Part shown: positions 40,809 through 50,453 of the stretch, in pieces
Position numbering within the stretch: the stretch's first letter is position 1
How the letters are laid out: each line of letters starts with the position of its first letter
Assembly: GCF_026626635.1 (NCBI RefSeq)
Contig: NZ_JAPNKA010000001.1
Span: 10,586,501 to 10,650,500 of the forward strand
Direction of reading: 5' to 3'
Source of the DNA: Archangium lansingense
GTDB lineage: Bacteria; Myxococcota; Myxococcia; Myxococcales; Myxococcaceae
Length of the DNA: 64,000 nt
Made by a program: the position numbers and the translations under genes
The notes under the pieces: model-generated
Told to the model about the DNA's origin: nothing
What the model saw: the letters and a program-made list of their open reading frames with translations, nothing else
The model's database searches: none

Positions 40809-43061
40809 TCACTGCCCGCGCTTGCGGACGGAGATCTCCACGATGAAGTCCGGGCTCCGCTCCGCGCCTGCCTCGGTCCGCGCCAGCACGGCGGGCCTGT
40901 CGTCGCCGGTCCACAGGCCCAGCAAATCGTAGGTCATCCACTGCGCCAGCGAGCGCGCCACCCGCTGCGCTCCCTCGCGCGACACCGTCGAGAGCGATTC
41001 CTGGGCATCCATCAGCCCTCGCACCAGCCGCGCGGGCACCATCCAGCACTCGGCTCGCAGCGAGGGCGGAACCAGGAACAGGCAGAACGAGGCCTCCGTC
41101 TGCCCCAGCAGCCCATCCACCTGCTCACGCGCGAGCCGGATGTTCGGCGCCCACTCCCCCCGGTGCTCCAGCTTCCTCGCCAGCACCAGCACCGCGCGCT
41201 TCGTCGTCAGGAAGGAGTCCACCTCCACCTTCAGCACGAACGCCAGCTCCACTCCCGCGGGTCTCGGGTTCTCCGGCGCCGGCTCGCCCTCCACGGGCTC
41301 CCGCGTCCTCCGGTACTGGAGGTCTAGCTCCAGTGGCACCGGCTGCCCCTGGGAGAGCAGGATCGACAGGTCCGAGCGGATGCTCTCGAACTCGTTCTTC
41401 AGGTCCTCCAGCAGGCGCGTCACCAGCCGCGCCTCATCCTCCCGGAAGTGCTCCGGATAGCGAGCGGAGAAGTCCCGCTCCACGCGGCTGAACGCGCCCA
41501 GCAGCAGTTCCTCCAGGTCCCGGTCCTTCAGCCACGTCCGCCCCCCGCCGAGCGTCATCGCCCCCGAGGCCCTCAGGTGGCGCAGCGCCCCCGTCAACGT
41601 CCCGGGCGTCGCCGGCTCGGGTGCGGACTCGGGCCCGTGGGTCAGCCACGCGTTGATGGCCCTGACGCGGAAGCGCACACGCGTGGAGGGGTGCTCGCCC
41701 AGCCGGCGCAGCTGCCGCCGGTCCGTGCCCGTCTTCACCAGCGACAGCGTCACCAGCTCGGCCTCGGAGGCCGCCGCGTCCGGCGCGCACCACAGGAAGA
41801 ACTCGATGGCCGCCTTGCGCAGCACCGGCTTCTTCACGAACCGCCGGGTGACTTCCTGCCTCCAAGCGGCCAGGTCATCCGCTCCGGGCCGGCGCTCCGA
41901 CTCCACGCGCGGCCACAGGTCCGCGCACTCCTCGGACAGCCAGTACAGGGCCTCCGCCACCGGCAGCTCGCGCACCCGCTCCCGCGCTCGGTTCCGCCGC
42001 TCGAAGGCGTCCTCCGAGCCCTGGCGCAGCGCCACCCGGAAGATGCGCTCCTCCAACCACAACAGCACCAGCGCCAGGCCGGGCTCGCTCTTCGGGTTCA
42101 GGTGCGCCCAGCACTTGTCCGCCACCAGCCGGTGCCGCTCGAGGTCCTTGTCCTCGTGGATGCTGGCCACCAGCGCTTGCAGGGCGCCTCGCAGGCCCTC
42201 CACCGGGGCGTCGAAGTACGCCAGCAGCTCACTGAGGTTCTCGATGACCGCCAACGCTCCTCCCTCTTCGAGGTTCCTGGCCAGCAGCAGGCTCGCCCGG
42301 GTGCACCAGCGCGCCTCGCCCTTCCCGCTTGCGTAGCACCCCAGGAAGCCGCGCAGCTCGCTCCGGCCCTCGGGCGACGCCACCATCTGGAAGAGCTTCT
42401 CCTCCAGCACGTCGCGGCACTCGCGCCAGGGAATCCGCGCCGCCCGCTCCCGGATGAAGGCCAGCAGCTTGTCGCGGCCCTCGCGCAGGTGCGGCAACAG
42501 CGCCCGGAGCTGATCCAACCGCCCGATGACCCGCCGCTCCGAGCCCAACAGCACCTTCAGGTCCAGCTCCACCGTCTCGTGGAAGCGCAGCACCCTGCCG
42601 TCGAACGTGCAGCGCACGCCGCTCACCAGCTCTCGCAGCGCCTCGGGGTGACGCTTGAGGTAGCGCGTCAGCACCTTGGAGACCTCGGCCTCCACCTGCT
42701 GCACGAGCGGCTCCACGGGCTCGCCCTGCCCCTCCGCCTTCAGCGCTTGGAGGAGCTGCTTCCGCCGAGAGAGAAGCCGCTGGAGCAGCTCTTTCGGAGG
42801 CTCCGTGTAGGGCCACAGCAGCTCGCCGCAGTGGACCAGCAGGAACAACAGCTCGCCGGGAGAGCGGTCGCCGGAGTCCAGCCGGGACCAGGCGGCCGTC
42901 TGCGCCATCTCGCGCTCGTCCAGGGTGGCACCGCGCACCCACTCGGCGAGCCGCTCCGACCACTGAGGACGCGACGACAGCACGGCGTCGGGGCTGGCCC
43001 CCGTCACCTGCTCATAGAGTGCCTGAATGGACTCAGGCCACCTGTCGTCGCCGGGAAGCAT
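40809..43061 (-). CDS. Unrecognised 750-aa protein
   Basis: I do not recognise a family. It has no signal peptide or membrane segment. The bulk is alpha-helical and Arg/Glu/Leu-rich, like a solenoid (YLKRHPEALRELVSG, LLPHLREGRDKLLAFIRERA). A C-terminal part (about 600-750) is strand-rich and conserved-looking (VELAFVLKVEVDSFLTTKRA, VLVLARKL, LLGQTEASFCLFLVP). The segment with VEVD and LVLARKL faintly recalls a PD-(D/E)xK nuclease core, but I would not assign that. The gene lies 16 bp after the acyltransferase, so it is probably in the same transcript. Confidence 0.65.
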   Translation of the reverse strand: MLPGDDRWPESIQALYEQVTGASPDAVLSSRPQWSERLAEWVRGATLDEREMAQTAAWSRLDSGDRSPGELLFLLVHCGELLWPYTEPPKELLQRLLSRRKQLLQALKAEGQGEPVEPLVQQVEAEVSKVLTRYLKRHPEALRELVSGVRCTFDGRVLRFHETVELDLKVLLGSERRVIGRLDQLRALLPHLREGRDKLLAFIRERAARIPWRECRDVLEEKLFQMVASPEGRSELRGFLGCYASGKGEARWCTRASLLLARNLEEGGALAVIENLSELLAYFDAPVEGLRGALQALVASIHEDKDLERHRLVADKCWAHLNPKSEPGLALVLLWLEERIFRVALRQGSEDAFERRNRARERVRELPVAEALYWLSEECADLWPRVESERRPGADDLAAWRQEVTRRFVKKPVLRKAAIEFFLWCAPDAAASEAELVTLSLVKTGTDRRQLRRLGEHPSTRVRFRVRAINAWLTHGPESAPEPATPGTLTGALRHLRASGAMTLGGGRTWLKDRDLEELLLGAFSRVERDFSARYPEHFREDEARLVTRLLEDLKNEFESIRSDLSILLSQGQPVPLELDLQYRRTREPVEGEPAPENPRPAGVELAFVLKVEVDSFLTTKRAVLVLARKLEHRGEWAPNIRLAREQVDGLLGQTEASFCLFLVPPSLRAECWMVPARLVRGLMDAQESLSTVSREGAQRVARSLAQWMTYDLLGLWTGDDRPAVLARTEAGAERSPDFIVEISVRKRGQ

Positions 43062-43077
43062 GGTCGAGTGCGAGTGA

Positions 43078-44430
43078 TTACTGCTCTGCTACCACAGCCA
43101 ATGACGCTCCGCCCTGCCCCAGACGCGGCTTGTACTCCCCGGCCAGCTTCTCCACCTCCGCCGCCAGGCGCTCGCCCTCGGTGAGCAGCCGCGCCTTGAG
43201 CCGCACCCGGTTACCCAGGGTGAAGAACACAGACACGTCATGGAGCAACACCTGCCAGCGCTCGGAGAAGTACAGCGTGAAGAGCGCCAGCGGTGGCACT
43301 CCCAGCAGCACCGGCAGTCCCAGCGGCGCCCCGCGCCACAGCCACGCCCCCACCGTCAGCACTCCCCACCACGCCAGCGATATCACCAGCGCCGCAAGGA
43401 ACTTCACCGTGGCCTGGATATCCAGCTCGGACTTGCGGCTCACCCACCTGGGGAAGAGGTACGGCACGTAGAACAGCCCCAGCCCCAGGGCGAACAGCGG
43501 CATGCCGAACACCAGCAGCAGCAGGTTCTTCACCACGAAGCGCGCCACCGGGCCCGTCCGGTACTCCAGCGCCAGGTCCCCGGGGTCCGCCCGCACCAGC
43601 TCTAGCCGGCGGTGGTAGGACATCATCTCCGCGCGCACCTGCTCGAAGCGCTCGGGCTCCGCGGCACGGAAGAGCTGGAGTCCCCGCGCCCAGTTGCGCA
43701 GCCGCTCGGGGTCCTTCGCTTCTTTGTTCCGGAAGGCGAACAGCTGCTCGGCGAGCTGGATGAGCGGCAGGTCCTCCCACTTGTCCAGGTTGAGCGTGAC
43801 GGCCCGGAGCCCCTCGGCGATGCGCTCGGTGAGCCCGCGCACCGAGTCCCCCTCCCCTGCCGCGTCTGCCGGCAGGAAGTCCTTCACCTCGATGGGGGTG
43901 CCCATCTCGATGAGCACCTCGCTGTAGAACAGGTTCTTGTCCGCGTACGTGAGGCCCACCGGGACGATGCGCACCGGCGCCCCCTGCTTCGCCGCCCCGA
44001 GCGCGATGCGCGCCGCCCCTGTCTTCAGCTCCGCGAGCGAGGGCTCCGAGTGGCTCTTGCCCTCGGGGAACAGGGTGATGGCTCGGCCCTCCACCAGAGC
44101 CCCGCGCGCCGCCTCCAGCGTCCCCTCGTTCTTCCCCATCTGCGAGGGGTCATCCTGCTTGCGGTACACCGGCAGCGCCCCCAGTCCCCTCAGCAACCAG
44201 CCGATGACAGGAATCCGGAAGAGCGGCTCCTTGGCCAGGAACGTCACGTGCCGGCGCGTGAGGATGAAGATCAGAGCGGGATCGATAAGACCATTGGGGT
44301 GGTTGCCCACGAACATGACCGGACCCTCGGGCTCGGCCGGGGGGGCATTCACCTTCACCCGGTAGAAGAGCCGAAGCGCCAGGGCCACCACCGCACGCAC
44401 GAAGCTGTAGAACACGCGCACAGTGTACAC
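43078..44430 (-). CDS. PlsC-like 1-acylglycerol-3-phosphate acyltransferase
   Basis: This about 450-aa membrane acyltransferase has block I NHPNGLIDPA (NHxxxxD), block III FPEGKSHSEP and VPVGLTYADK. It would add the second acyl chain in phospholipid synthesis or acylate a related lipid. Beyond the PlsC domain (to about 230) it carries a C-terminal extension with membrane segments (VVKNLLLLVFGMPLFALGLG, LAALVISLAWWGVLTVGAWL), longer than simple PlsC. The start is uncertain: GTG 44430 or 44421 fit the hydrophobic N terminus; a longer frame to 44472 lacks support. Confidence 0.8.
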   Translation of the reverse strand: MYTVRVFYSFVRAVVALALRLFYRVKVNAPPAEPEGPVMFVGNHPNGLIDPALIFILTRRHVTFLAKEPLFRIPVIGWLLRGLGALPVYRKQDDPSQMGKNEGTLEAARGALVEGRAITLFPEGKSHSEPSLAELKTGAARIALGAAKQGAPVRIVPVGLTYADKNLFYSEVLIEMGTPIEVKDFLPADAAGEGDSVRGLTERIAEGLRAVTLNLDKWEDLPLIQLAEQLFAFRNKEAKDPERLRNWARGLQLFRAAEPERFEQVRAEMMSYHRRLELVRADPGDLALEYRTGPVARFVVKNLLLLVFGMPLFALGLGLFYVPYLFPRWVSRKSELDIQATVKFLAALVISLAWWGVLTVGAWLWRGAPLGLPVLLGVPPLALFTLYFSERWQVLLHDVSVFFTLGNRVRLKARLLTEGERLAAEVEKLAGEYKPRLGQGGASLAVVAEQ

Positions 44431-44556
44431 CGGGTGGAGCCAAGGGCAGCCCCCTACCCTACGAGGAGGCAAGCCTCTGGAGCCAACCTGCCGGCCAGGG
44501 AGCCAACCTCCGTCGTAGCAGCCCGGCCCCGGCAGCGGCCACCGACGCGAGCCTCT

Positions 44557-45687
44557 TCACGGCTCAGCGCGCTTCTCCGAAACCTTGCGGAAGAAGAGAA
44601 GGTGCTCCGCGCCCATCTTGTTGGCCCGGCGATTCACCCCCTGGCGATCCGTGCGCACAACCAGGTCGAGACCCGCGTCACGGGCAAGCCGGAGCGTCAT
44701 CTCGGCCAGGTCAACCACTTCGCCTCGCACCACCGGGTTGCCGACCATGAGGAAGGCATGCCGGCCCGGCTTGAGGACACGCGCGGCCTCCTTCAGCATC
44801 TGGCCGTAGCCGTCTTCGAAGCGCTGAACAACGTATGCAGACTGACGTCGCCCCCCCGTGAGCTCCCGATCGAGCTGCCTCGAATCGGACCCAAGCCATT
44901 GGAGGCTCAGCGCTCCGTACTCCGCATACGGAATCGAGCCGATATACGGTGGATGGGAGACCACGGCATCCACGGTGGCCTCGCCCATGGGCAACGCGGT
45001 CGCGCTTCCGTGCACCACCTCGACGTCCGACCACGATGCGCTCACCGTCGAGAGCGACGCGACCATGTCCGCGATGCGCTCGAGTGCCTTCAGGAAGGGC
45101 TGGATGGGTGAGTCCTTCTCGGGCGCGTTCTTGTCGAACATCACGTTGGGATAGCCCGAGTGCGCGTTGCTATTTCGGCGAAGGATGTCGCTGAAGGCGA
45201 CACGGGCGACAGCTCGGAGCGCTTCGTCATCAACCTCGCGGATCGCCAGATCAATCTCGAGCAACTCTCGTAGCACGTGAGGCTGAAACCACTTGCGGTA
45301 CCAGTCGTGGGTGAATCGAGGGTCCTTCTCGACCTTGGAAGCGCTGGCTGCAGTAAGCGCCTTGTGAAGCGTGCGAACCAACCCCTCCAGCTTCGCCTTG
45401 GGAATCCGGGTGGTTTTTGTCCGGGCGATAAGGACGGCAAGCGGATTGAGGTCGACCCCAGTTGCACGACGGCCCAGCAGCGCGGATTCGAGCAGGGTCG
45501 TACCTGAGCCGCAGTACGGGTCGACCACCCGCTCGCCAGGCTGGGTCAGGAGAGAAATCGCGCGCGCCGCGATCTGCGGAATGAACTTCCCGGAGTAGCG
45601 ATGGATGTTGTGCGTGAGGTGCCGGGTATCAGCGTCCGCATACTCCCAGGACTCTCCGAGCACCTCCGCGGCCAGGGCACTCTTCAC
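44557..45687 (-). CDS. DNA methyltransferase with altered HPPY motif
   Basis: This 376-aa protein has SAM motif I VVDPYCGSGTTLLESALLG at residues 54-72, placed before the catalytic motif IV at 243-248 (VSHPPYIG). Motif IV in amino-DNA methyltransferases is normally (D/N/S)PPY; here the residue before PPY is His, with Ser one earlier. Motif order (I then IV) is not the usual beta-class order. An N-terminal HRYSGKFIPQ block resembles the upstream gene's HRYVGRFPPH, so the two are related. The GTG start overlaps the TGA of that gene by four bases, giving translational coupling. It probably methylates N4-cytosine or N6-adenine; the sequence specificity is unknown. Confidence 0.8.
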   Translation of the reverse strand: MKSALAAEVLGESWEYADADTRHLTHNIHRYSGKFIPQIAARAISLLTQPGERVVDPYCGSGTTLLESALLGRRATGVDLNPLAVLIARTKTTRIPKAKLEGLVRTLHKALTAASASKVEKDPRFTHDWYRKWFQPHVLRELLEIDLAIREVDDEALRAVARVAFSDILRRNSNAHSGYPNVMFDKNAPEKDSPIQPFLKALERIADMVASLSTVSASWSDVEVVHGSATALPMGEATVDAVVSHPPYIGSIPYAEYGALSLQWLGSDSRQLDRELTGGRRQSAYVVQRFEDGYGQMLKEAARVLKPGRHAFLMVGNPVVRGEVVDLAEMTLRLARDAGLDLVVRTDRQGVNRRANKMGAEHLLFFRKVSEKRAEP

Positions 45688-47219
45688 GTCGTCCTCTTGA
45701 AGAGGAGGATGCTCTCTTCCTGGATGATCCGCTCCTGCCACGGAACCTGCGAGTTGCTGTTGTTGGTCTTGAGCTTGTGGCGAATGGCGTCGACGGGCTC
45801 GAGGCCGCACGTGGCGAACAACTCGGTCACGATGGTGTCCATCGGGAGGATCTCATCACCGAGGCGCTTGTTGCCGATCACGAAGGCGACCTGCCCGCCG
45901 CGCTTCAGCCAGCGCGCCATTCTCTCGCCAACGGAGAGCATGTCGTCGCAGAACTGCATCATCGCGGCCCGACGCTGTTCGTACTTCGCGTCATCACCTT
46001 GCGGGTTCTTCTCGAAGAAGGCCCGGAACGCCTTTGAGCGCTCCCGAGCGCGGCGACCGGCATCGCTCTCGATGTCCGTCAGGTACTCGGAGCCAATGGT
46101 CTTGTTGCGGGCGTCATACGGATCATGGCCCAGGTGCGCGACGAGAGACCGGTACGAGAGCAGGTGTGTCCGGAGGTAGCTGATGGCCTCGATGCCATAG
46201 GGAGGCGACGTGATGATGTGATGGATGCTCCCCTCGCCCAGCTCAACGTCCAGGACGGAGCCCTCGTGAACGGTGATGTCCGAGCCGGAGCTGATGAGCC
46301 CCTCGTGTGTCGCCAGGCTCGCCGAGATATCACCCGCCATCTTCATAAGCTGGCGGGCCACGAGCTTGCCGACGTTCACATTGCGGCGAGGGGTCTTGCT
46401 GTACTCGGCTCGGACCACGTCCACATCGACGTTGCCGATGCTGCGCATCTTCGCGGAGATCGCGAGGAGAACAGCCTCGCGAGCGAATCCCTGCTGCTGC
46501 ATCCCGAATTCAACGGCGATCGAAGTCCCCAGCAGCGCCTCGCGGGTGAACCAGCGCTCGACGTTCGCGAAGGGAGGAATCTGGTTGCCCTTCCGCTCGA
46601 GCACCTCCGCGTGCGAGATCTTGGCGATGTTGCGATTGCCCACGAATGCCTTCCACGCCGCGTCGTAGTGAGCGACGAAGCACTGCGCGAGGGTCAAGAG
46701 CAACTTCGAGTCGCTGGGGAATGCGGCCTTCGCCCGGGTCATCATCGCTGACAGCGGACAGATCTCGATGCCAACGAACGGAATGCCGAGCAGACGGCAC
46801 TCGACCGCAGTCGTTCCGCTGCCCGCGAATGGATCGCAGACAACGGACCGCGAGTCCGCGCCGAAGTGATTCAGGAGCGCGCGAACGACATGCGGAGGAA
46901 AGCGCCCGACGTACCGATGCCAGCCATGGCTGCCGTAGTTCGAATTCCACGACACGGAGATGGGACGGGGCTTCTCGAGTCGATGCTGGCTCGGCTGACC
47001 GACAGCCTCGACCTCTTCGACCATCGAGAGCCGGTGGCCAAGGCTCGCGAGCGGAAGCGGCGACTCGCTCTGTAGCTCGAGGAGCCTTCGATGAAAGGCA
47101 GCCTGATCCGGGGGACCGTTGCGGACGAAGGGAGCAGGAAGCACTTTCATCCGCTTGTCTGGCGCCCCGAGGACGAGCACCCCGGCCCCGCGAAACTCGG
47201 CTGTGTCGTTCGGCGGCAT
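45684..47219 (-). CDS. DNA methyltransferase with SPPY motif
   Basis: This 511-aa protein has motif I VCDPFAGSGTTAVECRLLG at residues 127-145 and motif IV TSPPYG at 337-342, an intact (N/S)PPY active site. An N-terminal HRYVGRFPPH block is shared with the next gene. A middle insert (about 190-320) may be the target-recognition region. No restriction endonuclease is visible next to the pair. GC is lower than the surrounding tam genes. ATG 47219 lies 15 bp after tamA; an internal ATG at 47150 is an alternative. Orphan or host-protective methylation are both possible. Confidence 0.8.
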   Translation of the reverse strand: MPPNDTAEFRGAGVLVLGAPDKRMKVLPAPFVRNGPPDQAAFHRRLLELQSESPLPLASLGHRLSMVEEVEAVGQPSQHRLEKPRPISVSWNSNYGSHGWHRYVGRFPPHVVRALLNHFGADSRSVVCDPFAGSGTTAVECRLLGIPFVGIEICPLSAMMTRAKAAFPSDSKLLLTLAQCFVAHYDAAWKAFVGNRNIAKISHAEVLERKGNQIPPFANVERWFTREALLGTSIAVEFGMQQQGFAREAVLLAISAKMRSIGNVDVDVVRAEYSKTPRRNVNVGKLVARQLMKMAGDISASLATHEGLISSGSDITVHEGSVLDVELGEGSIHHIITSPPYGIEAISYLRTHLLSYRSLVAHLGHDPYDARNKTIGSEYLTDIESDAGRRARERSKAFRAFFEKNPQGDDAKYEQRRAAMMQFCDDMLSVGERMARWLKRGGQVAFVIGNKRLGDEILPMDTIVTELFATCGLEPVDAIRHKLKTNNSNSQVPWQERIIQEESILLFKRTT

Positions 47220-47234
47220 CCTGCTGTTCCCGAC

Positions 47235-50200
47235 TCAGAAGGTACCGATGCTGAAGTGGAACTGGACGAGCGGTTCGTTGAGCGTCTCGTCCGGGTCCAG
47301 GTTGACGCCCACGTCGAAGGACAACGGACCCACCGGCGTCTGGTAGCGAGCGCCCACGCCCGTCGAGTAACGCAGCGCCGCGAACTTGTACTGCGTCAGG
47401 TCTTCCCAGAGGTTGCCCGCCTCCAGGAAGAGGCCCACGTCGAACGAGGAGCCCACGGGAATGCGCAGCTCGCCCTTGGCGAGGGTGAACACCTGCCCGC
47501 CTTCGCTGGTGGGCGGCTGGCCGGCGAGGATGGTGAGCAACTCCGGAGAACAGCTGGCCGGGTGGACCAGCGAGCGACAATCGGCCAACTGCCGCCGCAG
47601 CAACGTGCGCCGGTCCTCACCGAGGATGCCGTCTTCCCGGAAGCCGCGCAGGCTGGAGGAGCCGCCCAGGTAGAAGCGCTTGGAGCCGATGACCCACGAC
47701 TCCTGCTCCAGGGGCACGATGGTGCCGCCACGCAGGGACAGCGCGAACACCGAGCGGGACGGCAGCGGCACGTAGCCGCTCACGTTCCCCGACAGCTTCA
47801 CGCCGTTGATGGGCCTGGCCTCCAGCGGCTCGCCGGAGGCGGTGGTCGGCAGCGAGCGGATGTCGCGCATCAGCTCGGCGCTGGTGGAGACCACCAGGCC
47901 CCTGCGCGGATTGGCCGGGTCATCCCGCAGGTCCACCGCGCCCGACGCGCGCAGCGAGTGGAGGATGAAGAAGCCGGTGGGGAAGCGCAGCCGCTCCTGG
48001 TCCGCGCGGCTGGGCGCGGTGAGCTGCCGGTCTCCGCGCTCCAGCAGGTTGCCTTCGATTTCGTACTGCAACCCGAAGCTCAGCCAGCGCGTCGCCGACC
48101 AGTCCAGGCCCGTCACCGCCGCGGCTCGGGTGGAGAGGTACGAGGGCCGGTGCACGCGCTCGCCGATGAGGTCGAAGCGCGCGCCCACCTCGAAGGGAAG
48201 CAGGCCGTAGAGCCGGGGTTGGGCGGCCGACAGCACGGCGCGGCCACCGAAGTCACTCACCCAGGCATAGGGCTCGGGCGCCTTGCACTCCTCCGGCACC
48301 GCCGTGCAGCGGGCCCGGGCGAGCGAGGTCTTCTCCCAACCCTGTGCGCTCCACCCGATGTAGTTGAGCTTCAACCGGCCCGAGAGGTTGAGACCGCGCC
48401 CGTCCACGTTGGCGCGAGACACGTCCAGACCCAGGCGAGGACCTTCCGCCAGGAAGTAACCGCCAGCGACCTCACCCTCCCAGCGCGGGCGCTCCCGCAC
48501 CTCCACCACCACGTCCTTGGTGGACTCCGGCACGTCCGGCTTCTCCATCCGCACCGTCGCCTGCCGGAAGATGTTGAGAAGCGCGAGCCGGCGCTGGCTC
48601 TCGAAGAGCTTGTCCGGGTCGAGCACCTCATCCTCCTTGAGGCGCACCGTGGCGCGAACCACTTCCTCGTCGGTGCGAGCCGCCCCGCGCACGAGGATGC
48701 GGCCCACCGACACCCGAGGCCCTGACTCCAGGCGGTAGAGGACGCTCACACCCTTGGCCGCCAGGTTCGGCTCCGCATCAACGCGGGTGAAGAGGTACCC
48801 CATGCGCCCCAGCGCCGCGACGAGCGCCTGCCGGCCGCGCTCCACCGCTTCGCGGCTCATCGGCTCGCCCACCTTGACGGGCACCAGTGCCCGCCCGTCG
48901 AAGCCTTGCGGTCCGCCCTCGATGCGCACCTCGGCCACGCGCATCTGCGGCCCCTCGTGCACGTCGAACCAGGCCACCGCCGAGCGCCGGCCCACGTTCA
49001 CGCGCAGCCGGGTGAAGCGCACCCGGGCCTCCAGGAAGCCGCGCTCGCGGTACGCCTCCGTCATCAGCTCCGCCGCGTCCCGCCAGGCCTCCTCGACGAA
49101 GACGGTGGCCGGATCGTGCACCCACTCGGAAGGCCCCATGCGGCGCTTGCCGGGCCCCATCTCCACCGCGTCCGACAGGATTTTCAGAGTGGTCGATTGG
49201 GGCACGTTGGAGCGGATGCGCTCGGTGAGCATCTCGCGCAGCTCCTCGCTGGGGATGACCTTGTTGCCCCGGAAGATGACGCGCCGCACGCGCAGCGGAT
49301 GGCCCTCCTCGATGTCGAAGGCGAGCACCGCCGCCTCGCCGTCCGGGCGGTGCACCTCGCGCGTCTCCACGTGCACGTCGTTGAAGCCCCGGTAGCGGTA
49401 GAAGGACTCCAGCCGCCGCGCCAGCCGCGCCACCGTGGCAGTGTCCAGCGGCTCCGAGCCGTCGTAGCCGAGCAGCCCCGCCAGCATTGCGTCCGGAAAG
49501 CGATGGTTGCCGTGGAAGTGGAAGGTGAAGCGAGGCCCGGCGGAGATGGGGACCACCACCGTCGCCGCCTCACCCTCCCCTTGCACCTGGGGCTGGCCCA
49601 CACTGGCGCGCCAGTAGCCGCGTGAGCGCAGCATCGTCCGCAGCCGCTCCAAGCCGGAGTCCAGGCCGCCGCGGTCCAGCACGCCGCCCACGCGCAGGCC
49701 CAGCGTGGCAAGCAGCTCGGGCAGCGGCAGTCCGGGGCTGCCCGTCAACGAGACGGCAGCCACCCGCGTGGGCGTGCCCTCGAAGAGGGTGAAGGCCAGT
49801 GCCACGCCTCCGGCGACGGACTCGCGCGTGAGCTGGATGCGCGCCTCGTTGTAGCCCTGGCGCTCGTACGCTCGGGTCAGGCCCTTCAAGGCCGCCCGCA
49901 GCACGTCCTCGTCGAGCAGCTTGTCCTCCTCGATGCCGTCCGCGCGCAGCACCGCCAGGAGCGCAGCGTCACTGAGCACGACGTTGCCCTCCACGTCGAT
50001 GCGGCGGATCTTCCGCATGGACGTGAGCTCGAACACGACGCGCACGCCCTCGGGCACGTCCACCGTGCGCACGACGACATCGGAGAAGCGCCCACTGGTC
50101 CACAGCCGCTCCACCGAGCGCCGCACCGCGCGGGCCGACAGCGCCTGTCCCTTGCGCACCGCCACCAGTTCCACCAACCCCGCCGAGTCCTCGTCCGCGG

Positions 50201-50453
50201 GCAGGTGCAGCTCCACCGCCACTACCGTGGGAGGCGTGGGGAGCACCGGGGCCTCTGGACGCACGGGAATCCGCTCCGTCTCGGAGGCCTGAGCCTCGAC
50301 GGTCTTCGCCGGCTCCACCGCCCTGTCCGGCTGCCTCGCCATCGCGCCACCTGCCAGCAGCAGGCAAAGCACGAGCGTTACTGGGACTCCCAGCTCAACT
50401 TGAGCTCGATCCCAGGGTTGCCGAAGGCGGTCTCGCTGTTCTCGTTGTCCCAC
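47235..50453 (-). CDS. tamA: Omp85-family TamA with seven POTRA-like repeats
   Basis: This up to 1072-aa outer-membrane protein has an N-terminal signal-like hydrophobic stretch (VTLVLCLLLAGGAMA). Seven POTRA-type repeats can be counted from about 75 to 680; first strands include IRRIDVEGNVVLSD, VAAVSLTGSPGLPL, FTFHFHGNHRFPD, VRRVIFRGNKVIPS, VAEVRIEGGPQGFD and VGRILVRGAARTDE. A C-terminal 16-strand barrel carries RGFREDGILGE and GAFRYS-like end blocks (SLRGFREDG, FDVGLFLEAGNLW), and ends HFSIGTF. E. coli TamA has three POTRAs and BamA five. The GTG start at 50453 overlaps tamB by 76 bp; GTG 50372 is a weaker alternative. It pairs with TamB. Confidence 0.85.
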   Translation of the reverse strand: MGQREQRDRLRQPWDRAQVELGVPVTLVLCLLLAGGAMARQPDRAVEPAKTVEAQASETERIPVRPEAPVLPTPPTVVAVELHLPADEDSAGLVELVAVRKGQALSARAVRRSVERLWTSGRFSDVVVRTVDVPEGVRVVFELTSMRKIRRIDVEGNVVLSDAALLAVLRADGIEEDKLLDEDVLRAALKGLTRAYERQGYNEARIQLTRESVAGGVALAFTLFEGTPTRVAAVSLTGSPGLPLPELLATLGLRVGGVLDRGGLDSGLERLRTMLRSRGYWRASVGQPQVQGEGEAATVVVPISAGPRFTFHFHGNHRFPDAMLAGLLGYDGSEPLDTATVARLARRLESFYRYRGFNDVHVETREVHRPDGEAAVLAFDIEEGHPLRVRRVIFRGNKVIPSEELREMLTERIRSNVPQSTTLKILSDAVEMGPGKRRMGPSEWVHDPATVFVEEAWRDAAELMTEAYRERGFLEARVRFTRLRVNVGRRSAVAWFDVHEGPQMRVAEVRIEGGPQGFDGRALVPVKVGEPMSREAVERGRQALVAALGRMGYLFTRVDAEPNLAAKGVSVLYRLESGPRVSVGRILVRGAARTDEEVVRATVRLKEDEVLDPDKLFESQRRLALLNIFRQATVRMEKPDVPESTKDVVVEVRERPRWEGEVAGGYFLAEGPRLGLDVSRANVDGRGLNLSGRLKLNYIGWSAQGWEKTSLARARCTAVPEECKAPEPYAWVSDFGGRAVLSAAQPRLYGLLPFEVGARFDLIGERVHRPSYLSTRAAAVTGLDWSATRWLSFGLQYEIEGNLLERGDRQLTAPSRADQERLRFPTGFFILHSLRASGAVDLRDDPANPRRGLVVSTSAELMRDIRSLPTTASGEPLEARPINGVKLSGNVSGYVPLPSRSVFALSLRGGTIVPLEQESWVIGSKRFYLGGSSSLRGFREDGILGEDRRTLLRRQLADCRSLVHPASCSPELLTILAGQPPTSEGGQVFTLAKGELRIPVGSSFDVGLFLEAGNLWEDLTQYKFAALRYSTGVGARYQTPVGPLSFDVGVNLDPDETLNEPLVQFHFSIGTF

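Noticed and set aside
41448..43184. A 578-codon plus-strand frame over the 750-aa gene
   Set aside because: The Gln/Arg/Pro-rich composition is that of a shadow. The minus-strand gene has consistent spacing with its neighbours, though it is itself of unknown family, so this rejection is less certain than the others.
41000..47219. A complete restriction-modification or defence island
   Set aside because: Two methyltransferases are clear, but no nuclease, helicase or other defence gene can be recognised, and a lipid acyltransferase lies between them and the 750-aa protein.
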